Origin: Rhodococcus pseudokoreensis
GTDB taxonomy: Bacteria > Actinomycetota > Actinomycetes > Mycobacteriales > Mycobacteriaceae
Reading direction: 5' to 3'
Assembly (NCBI RefSeq): GCF_017068395.1
Contig: NZ_CP070619.1
Span: forward strand, 186,001-250,000
DNA: 64,000 bases
Under the pieces are notes generated by a model. It was not told where the DNA came from. It saw only the letters and a program-made list of their open reading frames with translations, and ran no database searches. Both the position numbers and the translations under genes were made by a program. Below, one piece after another: positions 53,025 to 64,000 of the stretch (position 1 is its first letter; the number at the start of each line of letters is the position of its first letter).

Positions 53025-53822
53025 CTAGCCGGCCATCGCGTGGGCGCCGCCGTCGACGTAGATGATCGACGCGGTGGTGCCGGGCAGCCAGTCGGACAGC
53101 ACAGTGCACACGGTCTTCGCGACCGGCTCCGGGTCGTCGACGTTCCAGCCGATGGGCGCGCGCTCGTCCCACGCCGTGTTCAGCTCGTTCATCTGCTTGG
53201 CGTCGTCGGTGGCGGTGCCGGCGATGGCCTTGGCGGCGAGGGTCTTGATCGGGCCGGCCGCAACGAGGTTGGAGCGGATGCCGCGTTCGCCGACCTCCTT
53301 GGCGACATACCGGTTCACCGACTCGAGGGTGGCCTTGGCGACGCCCATCCAGTTGTAGAACGGCACCGCGCGCGCCGGGTCGAAGTCCATGCCGACGATC
53401 GACGCGTTGTCGTTGAGCACCGGCAGCAGCGCCTTCGACAGGGACGCGTACGAGTAGGCCGACACCTCGAACGCCACGCCGACGTCGGACCACGGTGCGT
53501 CGAAGAACGGGCTGCCCAGGCAGGAGCGCGGCGCGAACGCGATGGAGTGCACGACGCCGTCGACACCCTCCGGCGCGATCTCCCGGATGCGGTCGGCGAG
53601 GCTCGCGAGGTGCTCAGGATTTTGCACGTCGAGTTCGAGGGCCGGCGGCACCGGCTGCGGCAACCGCTGCGCGATCCGGTCGATCAGCCGGAGCCGGTCG
53701 AATCCGGTGATGATCACCTTGGCGCCCTGTTCCTGGGCGACCTTGGCGACGTGGAACGCGATGGACGCGTCCGTGATGATGCCGGTGACGAGAATGGTCT
53801 TACCTTCGAGCAATCCGCCCAT
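53025..53822 (-). CDS. inhA: NADH-dependent enoyl-ACP reductase InhA
   Basis: A 265-residue FabI-type reductase of the mycolate-elongating FAS-II system. It reduces trans-2-enoyl-ACP with NADH. The atypical SDR start [17 protein letters not shown] lies at residues 7-23, HSIAFAP at 92-98 (Ser93 corresponds to the mycobacterial Ser94), and the catalytic FYNWMGVAK with Tyr157 and Lys164. C-terminal [13 protein letters not shown] is family-typical. It follows fabG1 by 46 bp and precedes hemH, the same order as in M. tuberculosis. Confidence 0.96.
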   Translation of the reverse strand: MGGLLEGKTILVTGIITDASIAFHVAKVAQEQGAKVIITGFDRLRLIDRIAQRLPQPVPPALELDVQNPEHLASLADRIREIAPEGVDGVVHSIAFAPRSCLGSPFFDAPWSDVGVAFEVSAYSYASLSKALLPVLNDNASIVGMDFDPARAVPFYNWMGVAKATLESVNRYVAKEVGERGIRSNLVAAGPIKTLAAKAIAGTATDDAKQMNELNTAWDERAPIGWNVDDPEPVAKTVCTVLSDWLPGTTASIIYVDGGAHAMAG

Positions 53823-53868
53823 GAGGTGTCCTCCTGTGAAGAAAAGTCCGGGAAGTGGTGTGGGAGTT

Positions 53869-54636
<768 letters not shown>

Positions 54637-54711
54637 TCAGATGTGCAGGAGTGGAAACGCGGGGCGGCCGTCAGCAGGGCGCTGGTGCCGGGAACGCCGC
54701 CGCAACGCAGA

Positions 54712-55692
54712 TCACGGCAGCCGTTGGCGCAGGACCAGCGCGAGGATCAGCCCCGCCGTGGCGGAGAGGACACCCAGCACGAGCCAGGGGCGGCTGGCGT
54801 CGCCGCGGGTGGTCTCGAACCCGATCTGCTCCTCGAGGGTGTCGTAGACGTCCCGCAACTCCTCCAGGCTCGACGCCGTGAAGAAGCTGCCGCCGGAGAG
54901 ATTCGCGATCTCCCGCAGCGACGGGTCGTCGACGGGTACCGGGATGCGTTCGTCCTCGATCTCGACCTTGCCGTAGCTGGTGCCGAACGAGATCGTCGAG
55001 ATGGGAACGTCCTTGTCCTTCGCCTGCCGCGCCGCGGTGAACCCGCCGCGCGGATCGTCCGGGTTCTCGGGGACCGTCTGCTTGCCGTCGGAGAGCAGCA
55101 CGATGCGGGCGGGCGGCGCCTGATCGCTGCCGCCGAGCACCGCGGCCAGCGTGTCGATCGACTGCAGCGACGTGAAGATCGCCTCACCGGTGGCGGTCCG
55201 CTCGCTCAGCTGCAGATTGTCGATCGCGACCTTGGTGGCCTCCCGGTTGGTGGTCGGCGACACCAGCACCGACGCGGTGCCCGCGAACGCGACGAGACCG
55301 AGGTTGATGCCGGGGGTGAGCCCGTCGGCGAACGACTTCGCGGCGTCCTGCGCGGCGGCCAGCCGAGTCGGTTCCACGTCGGTCGCCTTCATCGACAACG
55401 ACACGTCGATGACGAGGATCACGGTGGCCCGGTTCCGCGGAACCCGTTTGTCCTCCGTCGGGCCGGCCAGCGCCACGCTGAAGAACACCAGCGCCAGCAC
55501 CATCAGCAGCGCCGGGATGTGCCGGGCCCGGCCCGGCCGCGACGGTGCGACCTTCTCGAGCAGCGCGTAGTTGGTGAACCGGAGAGTGTGCTTCTGCCGC
55601 TGACGCTGCACCCACACGTATCCCACGACCAACGCCACGACGACCAGGAGGAACAGCAACCACCACGGTGAGGTGAACTGCGAAAGACTCAC
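54712..55692 (-). CDS. von Willebrand factor A (BatA-like) membrane protein, Rv1481 type
   Basis: A 326-residue membrane protein. Two helices near residues 8-27 and 62-80, then a VWA domain (about 90-290) with an intact MIDAS start DVSLSM, the Thr near [12 protein letters not shown] and the Asp in LLSDGKQT, then a C-terminal helix. It forms a complex with MoxR ATPase and DUF58 proteins. In M. tuberculosis Rv1479-Rv1481 have the same order and affect cell wall and acid stress. GTG at 55692 overlaps the DUF58 stop. Confidence 0.92.
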   Translation of the reverse strand: MSLSQFTSPWWLLFLLVVVALVVGYVWVQRQRQKHTLRFTNYALLEKVAPSRPGRARHIPALLMVLALVFFSVALAGPTEDKRVPRNRATVILVIDVSLSMKATDVEPTRLAAAQDAAKSFADGLTPGINLGLVAFAGTASVLVSPTTNREATKVAIDNLQLSERTATGEAIFTSLQSIDTLAAVLGGSDQAPPARIVLLSDGKQTVPENPDDPRGGFTAARQAKDKDVPISTISFGTSYGKVEIEDERIPVPVDDPSLREIANLSGGSFFTASSLEELRDVYDTLEEQIGFETTRGDASRPWLVLGVLSATAGLILALVLRQRLP

Positions 55693-56663
55693 CGGCGGGA
55701 CCTCTGGTTCGTCGCGGTCCCGTAACTGTGTTTCCGGGCGGACACGAACCGCACCACGTCCGAGATCCAGTCCCGGTCGGTCCGCAGACCGAGCAGCGGG
55801 GCACCGCACCGCCGCAACGACTGCTCCACCTGCAGGCGGTGTTCCTCCGCGGCGCGCGCGAAGTCGGCGCGCAGTTGCGGCGTGGTCGTGAACTCGCGGG
55901 TCCGTCCGGACTCCGGATCGTGCAGCACTACATCCCCCAGGTCGGGTAATTCCAGATCTCGCGGGTCGAGCACCTCGACACCGAGTACGTCGTGGCGGCC
56001 CGAGATGGCCCGCAGCGACCGCTCCCAGTCGATCGGTCCCAGGAAGTCACTGATGACGACGGCCAGACCGCGGCGGCGCTGCGGCCGGCGCAACGACTCC
56101 ACCGCCCCCTGCAGGTCGCCCCGCACTCCGTCCGGGGCGTGCGGGGTGGTCGCGATCTGACGCAACATCGCCTGCGCGTGGATCCGGCCGCCGCGGGCCG
56201 GGATCCGGGTGGTCTGGGCGCCGGTGGAGACGATCGCCCCGATCCGGTTGCCGCCGCCGCTGGTCAGATGCGTGACGGCGGCGGCCGCGGCCACCACCAG
56301 GTCCCGCTTCTCGCAGCCGGCGGTACCGAAGTCGAGGCTCGCCGACAGGTCGACGACGAGCCACGTCTCCAGCTCCCGGTCCGCGACCGACTGCCGGACG
56401 TGCGGGTGTGTCGTCCGGGCGGTCACCGACCAGTCCATCTGACGGACGTCGTCACCCGGCTGGTACTCGCGGGCATCACCCGGCTCGGAGCCCGGACCCG
56501 GGATCAGGCCCAGATGGTCGCCGTGCAGCACACCGTCGAGGCGGCGGCGGACGGTCAGTTCCAGTGTCCGCAGCGCGGCGGACAGTTTCGGATCACGGAG
56601 TTCGCCGGAGCGAAACGACGGCGGCGGGCCGGAACTCTGCGCACCGGCGGTACGCGCACTCAC
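55689..56663 (-). CDS. DUF58-domain protein (Rv1480 type)
   Basis: A 324-residue soluble protein with the DUF58 signature [30 protein letters not shown] near residues 62-91 and a VWA-like fold that includes [13 protein letters not shown]. It links MoxR ATPases to VWA partners in a chaperone-like or metal-insertion system. GTG at 56663 overlaps the moxR1 stop by four bases and its own stop overlaps the next GTG, so the three genes are strictly coupled. Confidence 0.92.
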   Translation of the reverse strand: MSARTAGAQSSGPPPSFRSGELRDPKLSAALRTLELTVRRRLDGVLHGDHLGLIPGPGSEPGDAREYQPGDDVRQMDWSVTARTTHPHVRQSVADRELETWLVVDLSASLDFGTAGCEKRDLVVAAAAAVTHLTSGGGNRIGAIVSTGAQTTRIPARGGRIHAQAMLRQIATTPHAPDGVRGDLQGAVESLRRPQRRRGLAVVISDFLGPIDWERSLRAISGRHDVLGVEVLDPRDLELPDLGDVVLHDPESGRTREFTTTPQLRADFARAAEEHRLQVEQSLRRCGAPLLGLRTDRDWISDVVRFVSARKHSYGTATNQRSRR

Positions 56664-57910
56664 CGTGGCTGGCTCATCGCCGTCGGTCCGGGCACCGACG
56701 TGGACGGGACGGGCGGTCCGTTGTGACCGGCGGGAGCGGCCGGGACCGCCGTCGGCTGCGCGGCGATCTGCGGCAGACCCACCGTCTGCAGCACACGGGA
56801 GATCACGTCGTCCGGGCTCACCTCGTCGGCGAGAGCGTCATAGGACAGCACGAGACGGTGACGGAGCACGTCCGGGATCACCTCGAGCACGTCCTGCGGC
56901 ACGACGTAGTCACGCCCGCGCAGCAACGCCAGTGCCCGCGCCGAGGAGATGATGCCCAGCGTCGCACGCGGAGACGCGCCGTACGCGATCCAGCCGTCGA
57001 CGTCGGGAAGACCGAACTCCGCAGGCGTGCGGGTGGCCGCGATGACCCGCACCACGTAGTCGACGAGCGCATGGTGCACGAACACACCGCTCGCGACCTT
57101 CTGCAGCCGGACCAGTTCCTCGGGATCGAGAACCTGATGCGGTTCCGGCGCGTCGACACCCATCCGGTAGACGATCTCGCGCTCCTCCTCCACCGTTGGG
57201 TAGTCGACGAGGATCTTGAACAGGAAGCGGTCGCGCTGCGCCTCCGGGAGCGGGTACACACCCTCGTTCTCGATCGGGTTCTGCGTCGCCATCACCAGGA
57301 ACGGGTCGGGCATGTGGTACCGCTTGCCGCCGATCGAGACGTGCCGCTCGGCCATCACCTCGAGCAGCGCCGACTGCACCTTCGCCGGTGCGCGGTTGAT
57401 CTCGTCGGCGAGCACGAAGTTCGCGACGACGGGGCCGAGTTCGGTGTCGAACTCCTCCCGCCCCTGCCGGTAGATGCGCGTACCGATCAGGTCGGTGGGC
57501 ACCAGGTCCGGGGTGAACTGGACGCGCGAGAACGACCCGCCGACCACCTTCGCGAACGTCTCGACGGCCAGGGTCTTCGCCACACCCGGCACACCCTCGA
57601 GCAGCACGTGCCCCTTCGCGAGCAGACCGACCAGGATCCGCTCCACCAGCCGGTCCTGCCCGACGATCACGCGCTTGACCTCGTAGATCGCGCGTTCCAG
57701 CGTCTGGACGTCGGCGGCGAGACTGGGCGCGACCGACTTCGTCATCGAGGTCTGCGGGCCCGAATCCTGTGAGGGTGCCTTCGGCGCGGTGGCGTTCTGG
57801 GGACCCGATCCGTTGGCCGCACCCCCGTTCTGCACACCTTCGGGAGCGGCCTTCGCGGGCGACTCCTTCCGGGCTGCACCCTCCGATACCGCATCATCAC
57901 GTGAGGTCAC
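56660..57910 (-). CDS. moxR1: MoxR-family AAA+ ATPase
   Basis: A 416-residue AAA+ ATPase. N-terminal 55 residues are low-complexity (Ala, Gly, Pro, Asn). Walker A is the MoxR variant GVPGVAKT, Walker B is VLADEINRAP, with sensor 1 ATQNPIENEGVYPLPEAQRDRF. MoxR ATPases act with DUF58 and VWA proteins, which are encoded downstream. GTG at 57910 is chosen over an upstream TTG at 57964. M. tuberculosis MoxR1 (Rv1479) is in the same place. It may also be co-transcribed with the upstream RipA-like gene (130 bp gap). Confidence 0.92.
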   Translation of the reverse strand: MTSRDDAVSEGAARKESPAKAAPEGVQNGGAANGSGPQNATAPKAPSQDSGPQTSMTKSVAPSLAADVQTLERAIYEVKRVIVGQDRLVERILVGLLAKGHVLLEGVPGVAKTLAVETFAKVVGGSFSRVQFTPDLVPTDLIGTRIYRQGREEFDTELGPVVANFVLADEINRAPAKVQSALLEVMAERHVSIGGKRYHMPDPFLVMATQNPIENEGVYPLPEAQRDRFLFKILVDYPTVEEEREIVYRMGVDAPEPHQVLDPEELVRLQKVASGVFVHHALVDYVVRVIAATRTPAEFGLPDVDGWIAYGASPRATLGIISSARALALLRGRDYVVPQDVLEVIPDVLRHRLVLSYDALADEVSPDDVISRVLQTVGLPQIAAQPTAVPAAPAGHNGPPVPSTSVPGPTAMSQPR

Positions 57911-58039
57911 CAAGAATCCACCGCTTTCACCTAGATCGTTCCGCCCGTTCACGTACTTGCTCAACTATTCCAGGTGCAAGCAACCCCCGCCGCAACCAAG
58001 CACGATCCGCACCGCGGACTACTTCATCGACATCATGGA

Positions 58040-59545
58040 TCACGACACCATACGGACAGCGTAAGGGGTCATGCCGTCCCATCGCACCGGGGAGATCTTG
58101 ACGACGTCTCCCGACTCAGGCGCCTCCAGCATCTGGTCGTCTCCGAGGTACAGAGCGACGTGCTGGCTGGCGTTCGGACCCCAGAAGATCATGTCGCCGC
58201 GCTGCATCTCCTCCGAGGGGACCTGCTCGCCCGCGGTGTACTGATAACCGGTGTAGTGCGGCAGCGAGATGCCGATCCCGGCGAACGCGTAGATCATCAG
58301 ACCGGAGCAGTCGAAACCGACCTTGTTGAAGTCGCCGTAACTGTCGGCGACACCGCCGTCGCGGATGCCCAGGGTGGGGCCTTCCTCGTCGCCGCCGCCC
58401 CACGCGTACTCCACACCGATCTGGGACAGGCCGCGGTCGATGACGGTTTCGATGGCCTCACTGCCCGTCAGGTCCTCACCGCTGGTCGACGGTTTCGACT
58501 TGGGGGTGGACTTCGGCGTGGTGGTGGCGGTGTCCTCGTCCTCCGAATCGTCCTCGATCGTGGTGTGCGCCCGCTGCCCCGCGGCGAGTTCCGCGGCCCG
58601 CTGGCGTGCCGCCTCGTTGGCGGCGACCCGCGCGGCGGCCTGCGTCGCGGCCTCCCGGGCCGCGGCGGCGATGGCAGCCTTCTGCGCGTCCTCGGCGCGC
58701 TTCTGCTCCTCCCACGTCGCGTACGCCTCACGCTGCCCCTCCAGCCCCGCGACGTTCCCGCGGGCGGCGTCGAGCTGGGCCTGCGCGGCCGCCCGGTTGC
58801 TCTCGATCTGCGCCTTCTTGGCCGCCTGGTCCTGCAACGCCGACCGGGCGATCGCGATCGCCTGCTCCGCCAGCGACTTCTTCGACGCGGCCTGGTCGGC
58901 GGCCACGTCCGCCTGCTGCTTCGCCTCGCGCGCGGCGGAATCCTTGTTGGCCTGGGCGGTCCGGGCACGCTGCAGACCCTCGAGCACCGCGTTCTGGCTG
59001 GTGGCGAGAAGTTTCAGTACCTGCGCGCGGTCCAGGACGTCACCGGGCCCCTGGGCGCCGAGGTACGTCGAGATCGCGGAGACGTTGGTGCCCTGCGTGT
59101 AGCTCGACCGGGCGTACTTGTCGAAGTCCTTCTGCGCCAGCTCGATCTGTGCGCCGGCGTCGCGCAGCGCCTGTTGGGACGCCCCGACCACGCTGGCGGC
59201 CAGATCGGCGGCGCTGCGGGCGTTCTGCAGGTCGACCAGCGCCCGGTTCACGTCCTCGCGCTTGATGGCGACCTCGTTGTCGAGCTGGGCGAGTTGCTGA
59301 TCCGCGGAGGCGACCTGGTTGATCAGTTCGCTGACCTGCCCGAGGCCCGCCGACACCTGGGTCTGGGCCTGTGCGATGTCGGAGTCGGACGGATTCGGCG
59401 GCGGGGGCGGTACTGCGGCGGCCAGGCCGGGCGTGCTGCCGACCAGGGCGCCGACGATGCCCAGTCCGATCAGGAGGCGCGCCGCGCGAGCGCGCCTGCG
59501 GGAGAAGCTACGGTGCCCCACTCCAGCTCGTGCTTGTCGCTTCAC
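58040..59545 (-). CDS. ripA: RipA-like NlpC/P60 peptidoglycan endopeptidase
   Basis: A 501-residue secreted cell-wall hydrolase that cleaves the D-Glu/mDAP bond of stem peptides during division. Signal peptide at residues 10-50 (ARAARLLIGLGIVGALVGS ending AAA), long coiled coil with Gln/Ala-rich heptads (about 55-330), Thr/Ser/Pro linker (335-365), then NlpC/P60 with Cys413 in FDCSGL, His in SQHVALYLGDD and the late EAPESGD. GTG at 59545 has GAGGGAGAGA. M. tuberculosis has ripA and ripB in tandem here; only one copy is present. The coiled coil probably autoinhibits the enzyme. Confidence 0.93.
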   Translation of the reverse strand: MKRQARAGVGHRSFSRRRARAARLLIGLGIVGALVGSTPGLAAAVPPPPPNPSDSDIAQAQTQVSAGLGQVSELINQVASADQQLAQLDNEVAIKREDVNRALVDLQNARSAADLAASVVGASQQALRDAGAQIELAQKDFDKYARSSYTQGTNVSAISTYLGAQGPGDVLDRAQVLKLLATSQNAVLEGLQRARTAQANKDSAAREAKQQADVAADQAASKKSLAEQAIAIARSALQDQAAKKAQIESNRAAAQAQLDAARGNVAGLEGQREAYATWEEQKRAEDAQKAAIAAAAREAATQAAARVAANEAARQRAAELAAGQRAHTTIEDDSEDEDTATTTPKSTPKSKPSTSGEDLTGSEAIETVIDRGLSQIGVEYAWGGGDEEGPTLGIRDGGVADSYGDFNKVGFDCSGLMIYAFAGIGISLPHYTGYQYTAGEQVPSEEMQRGDMIFWGPNASQHVALYLGDDQMLEAPESGDVVKISPVRWDGMTPYAVRMVS

Positions 59546-59900
59546 AACTCTCTCCCTCGGTTCTGCACCGATCGCGCAGGCCGCGCTGTGCTCGTCGTGG
59601 GGAGAAATTGCGGCAGCCACACCTTCCGTGTTTCGGCGACACCGAACTACGCCGGAACGCCGTCACTCTGGACGTCAATCACCAGCCTGCGACACTTCTT
59701 CCCCAAGAGCGCCAAATGCACCGTACGACACTTCCGGACTCTATGGAAACTTTAGTCACAAATAACACATGAGTAATTTGACCAGCGGAAATGCCGAACT
59801 GTGAATCGTCGGCGCCATTTACGCGCATCGACGCAGGCAGCGGCCTCACACGGGCGAATCGTGAAATTGCCGCCGAGTTATCCGGGGAATTCGGAAGGCG
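59546..59900 (-). promoter_or_regulatory. 355-bp intergenic region before ripA
   Basis: No gene seen. The section 59735-59790 is markedly AT-rich for this genome and is a likely place for the ripA promoter, which leaves a leader of about 200 nt. I compared it with the cyclic di-AMP riboswitch often found before such genes and did not find its conserved parts. Confidence 0.35.
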
Positions 59901-60509
59901 TCAGGGCTTCTGTCGCTCGTACGTCGTGCCGGCCCCCGGGGCACTGTCACCCTTTTTCGCGGTGCCGCCGCCATTCGAGGCGGACGCCCGGCGCGACTTC
60001 GCGAAGAACGTCGCGGCCGACGCGATGACGACGATCGCCACGATGACAGCCGTGAACAGCGCCCACGGCGGTCCCGGCTCGACGACCTCGTCGACGAAGT
60101 GATTCGCGGAGACCACCGCGTCGCCGGTGTACGTGCGGTCCTGACCCGATTCGAGCAGCACCCGGCTGATCGAGTCGCTGTACGTGCCGACCCAGCTGGG
60201 GCTCAGGACCAGAACGGTGCCGCCCTCCTCCGCTCCGACCTCGGTCGCGAGGTCGCGCAGCTGCGAGTCGCGGCCGGGATCCTCGTCCAGCACCACGATG
60301 CTCAGCTTGATGCCGTGCTCGGCCGCGCGGTCGACGACGGCGGCGAGTTCACCGGTCTCGTCGGACGGTGCCGACACTCCGTCGTCGGACACGTCCGCGA
60401 CCACGTCGGAGACGTCGATGTCCTCCGGAAGGTCCGTCGACAACGGGAGGGCCGAATGGACGGGAACCGTGACACTGGCAGGAAGTGCGGTGGCGATAGG
60501 GGCAGGCAT
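59901..60509 (-). CDS. Rv1476-like membrane protein
   Basis: A 202-residue protein with an acidic N-terminal soluble domain (residues 20-140; VVLDEDPGRDSQLRDLATEVG, VLVLSPSWVGTYSD), one transmembrane helix (about 152-172, ALFTAVIVAIVVIASAATFF) and a basic, Gly/Ser-rich cytosolic tail. By sequence pattern and by place between acn and ripA it corresponds to Rv1476 of M. tuberculosis. Function unknown; TPM/DUF6676-type topology suggests an exposed soluble domain. Divergent from acn. Confidence 0.8.
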   Translation of the reverse strand: MPAPIATALPASVTVPVHSALPLSTDLPEDIDVSDVVADVSDDGVSAPSDETGELAAVVDRAAEHGIKLSIVVLDEDPGRDSQLRDLATEVGAEEGGTVLVLSPSWVGTYSDSISRVLLESGQDRTYTGDAVVSANHFVDEVVEPGPPWALFTAVIVAIVVIASAATFFAKSRRASASNGGGTAKKGDSAPGAGTTYERQKP

Positions 60510-60649
60510 CTCTCATCCGGGTTTGCTGTAGGAACGTAAGCCTCGCGTGAACACTACGTGAGGTGTCCCCGAAGTTCCGTTCAGTCCGGGCGCGTCCCCG
60601 CCGCGGTAGTGGAGAATCGCCGGGGGCACGGGCCCGTTTCCGCCCCGGA

Positions 60650-60678
60650 TTCTCACAGGACAAGCGTACTGTTAGACT
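60650..60678 (+). promoter_or_regulatory. acn promoter
   Basis: TTCTCA (60650-60655), 17-base spacer, TAGACT (60673-60678). The spacer is almost wholly occupied by an AcnR-type operator. Confidence 0.6.
60656..60671. promoter_or_regulatory. AcnR operator
   Basis: CAGGACAAGCGTACTG matches the Corynebacterium glutamicum AcnR site CAGNACnnnCGTACTG at every defined position. Placement between -35 and -10 fits direct repression by AcnR, encoded just downstream of acn. Confidence 0.85.
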
Positions 60679-60800
60679 ATCGGAGGTACCGCGGTAGGGG
60701 CCGATTCCGTCATCGCTAGCACGACAGCGCACACGGATCAGCCGTGCCCGCAGTGCCTGCAGCCGTCGACACAGCCCCGTCGGTGGCGACCCTCACATAG

Positions 60801-63617
<2,817 letters not shown>

Positions 63618-63619
63618 TA

Positions 63620-63632
63620 GGCGCTTCGCGCC
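63620..63632 (+). terminator. small hairpin after acn
   Basis: GGCGC-TTC-GCGCC begins two bases after the acn stop. It is short and leads straight into a larger nested inverted repeat, which may be the real terminator. Confidence 0.4.
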
Positions 63633-63772
63633 TGTGAGCACTTTCGGCGCGTGACAGGGCACAAAGCGCTCACGACCATTCTCGCTGGTAGGCGAAGCTT
63701 CGTGAAGAAGTGGTCGTGAGCGCTTTGTGCGTTTGGTGAGTTCGCCTACGAAGCGCCGAAAGTGCTCACAGG
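63631..63772. repeat. nested inverted-repeat element between acn and acnR
   Basis: Two perfect 20-bp inverted repeats are nested: outer arms 63631-63650 and 63753-63772, inner arms 63659-63678 and 63711-63730. At the centre is the palindrome CGAAGCTTCG (63693-63702). All four arms share the core GTGAGCRCTTT, in alternating orientation, so the element looks built from four copies of one unit, like a BIME/REP cassette. It could act as terminator or processing site between acn and acnR. Confidence 0.75.
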
Positions 63773-63789
63773 CCGACAAAGGAGGCATT

Positions 63790-64000
63790 TTGCCCAAGGT
63801 CAGTGAAGACCATCTCGCGGCCCGGCGCAGTCAGATCCTGGACGGCGCCCGCCGATGCTTTGCCGAATACGGTTACGACGGCGCCACCGTCCGCCGGCTC
63901 GAGGAAGTGACCGGACTGTCACGCGGGGCGATCTTCCATCACTTCAAGGACAAGGACGGGTTGTTCCTGGCGCTCGCCCACGAGGACGCGACCAGGATGG
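63790..64000 (+). CDS. acnR: TetR-family repressor AcnR (partial, cut by window end)
   Basis: The first 70 codons of a TetR regulator. TTG at 63790 preceded by GGAGG (63781-63785); the protein begins MPKVSEDHLAARRSQIL and contains the helix-turn-helix (TVRRLEEVTGLSRGAIFHHF). C. glutamicum AcnR begins almost the same way and is encoded after acn; it represses acn and binds citrate-Mg. The matching operator at 60656-60671 supports the assignment. The remainder lies beyond the window. Confidence 0.9.
   Translation, partial: MPKVSEDHLAARRSQILDGARRCFAEYGYDGATVRRLEEVTGLSRGAIFHHFKDKDGLFLALAHEDATRM

Noticed and set aside
59546..59900. Possible cyclic di-AMP (ydaO) riboswitch before ripA
   Set aside because: Known to precede similar genes in actinobacteria, so I looked for it on the minus strand. 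The GGGTGAAT-like and flanking conserved pieces are not present.

Overview
The window is a high-GC actinobacterial chromosome segment, most likely from a mycolic-acid-containing soil genus such as Rhodococcus (R. jostii/opacus type). This rests on GC-biased codons, frequent GTG starts, IdeR-type iron boxes, a mycothiol-type DinB enzyme, and gene order shared with Mycobacterium tuberculosis. The blocks blaI-blaR-gnd-guaB1-CNNM pair (Rv1846c to Rv1841c), mutA-mutB-meaB (Rv1492 to Rv1496) and acn-Rv1476-ripA-moxR1-Rv1480-Rv1481-fabG1-inhA-hemH-NfeD-SPFH (Rv1475 to Rv1488) can all be recognised. No rRNA, tRNA, CRISPR array, insertion sequence or prophage was seen.

Layout. 0-9 kb: end of a metal ABC transporter, an APC permease coupled to a tandem universal stress protein, a sigma factor/YCII pair, an XRE-cupin regulator divergent from azlCD, and a zinc-ribbon metallo-hydrolase. 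9-15.6 kb: type II NADH dehydrogenase, a thioesterase, then an iron-regulated siderophore-uptake locus. That locus has an RDD-FecCD fusion permease, a FecCD permease, a FepC-type ATPase, a divergent FhuF-like protein and a very small IdeR-box transcription unit. 15.6-30 kb: an MprF-like protein, BlaI/BlaR-type pair, two DEAD-box helicases flanking gnd, a DMT exporter, GuaB1 and two CNNM transporters. 30-41 kb: housekeeping and hypothetical genes, mutAB-meaB, a TVP38 protein and a SatD-like regulator/membrane protein pair.

41.4-48.5 kb: the most unusual part, a compact operon with a fatty acyl-AMP ligase, a free acyl carrier protein, a 1438-residue KS-AT-ACP protein ending in an alpha-oxoamine synthase (PLP) domain, and a type II thioesterase. 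The domain logic predicts an acyl chain extended by one malonyl unit, left unreduced, and released by decarboxylative condensation with an amino acid. The product would be an amino-diketone lipid or a ring-closed 3-hydroxypyrrole. It sits between TVP38/SatD-like genes and the SPFH/NfeD genes and interrupts otherwise mycobacterium-like gene order.

48.5-64 kb: SPFH/NfeD pair, DUF3097 protein, ferrochelatase, the FAS-II genes inhA and fabG1, the MoxR/DUF58/VWA module, a RipA-like endopeptidase, an Rv1476-like protein, and aconitase with its TetR repressor acnR (cut off by the window end). A sequence matching the known AcnR operator lies between the acn -35 and -10. Several transcription units look leaderless (azlC, blaI, the SatD-like gene).
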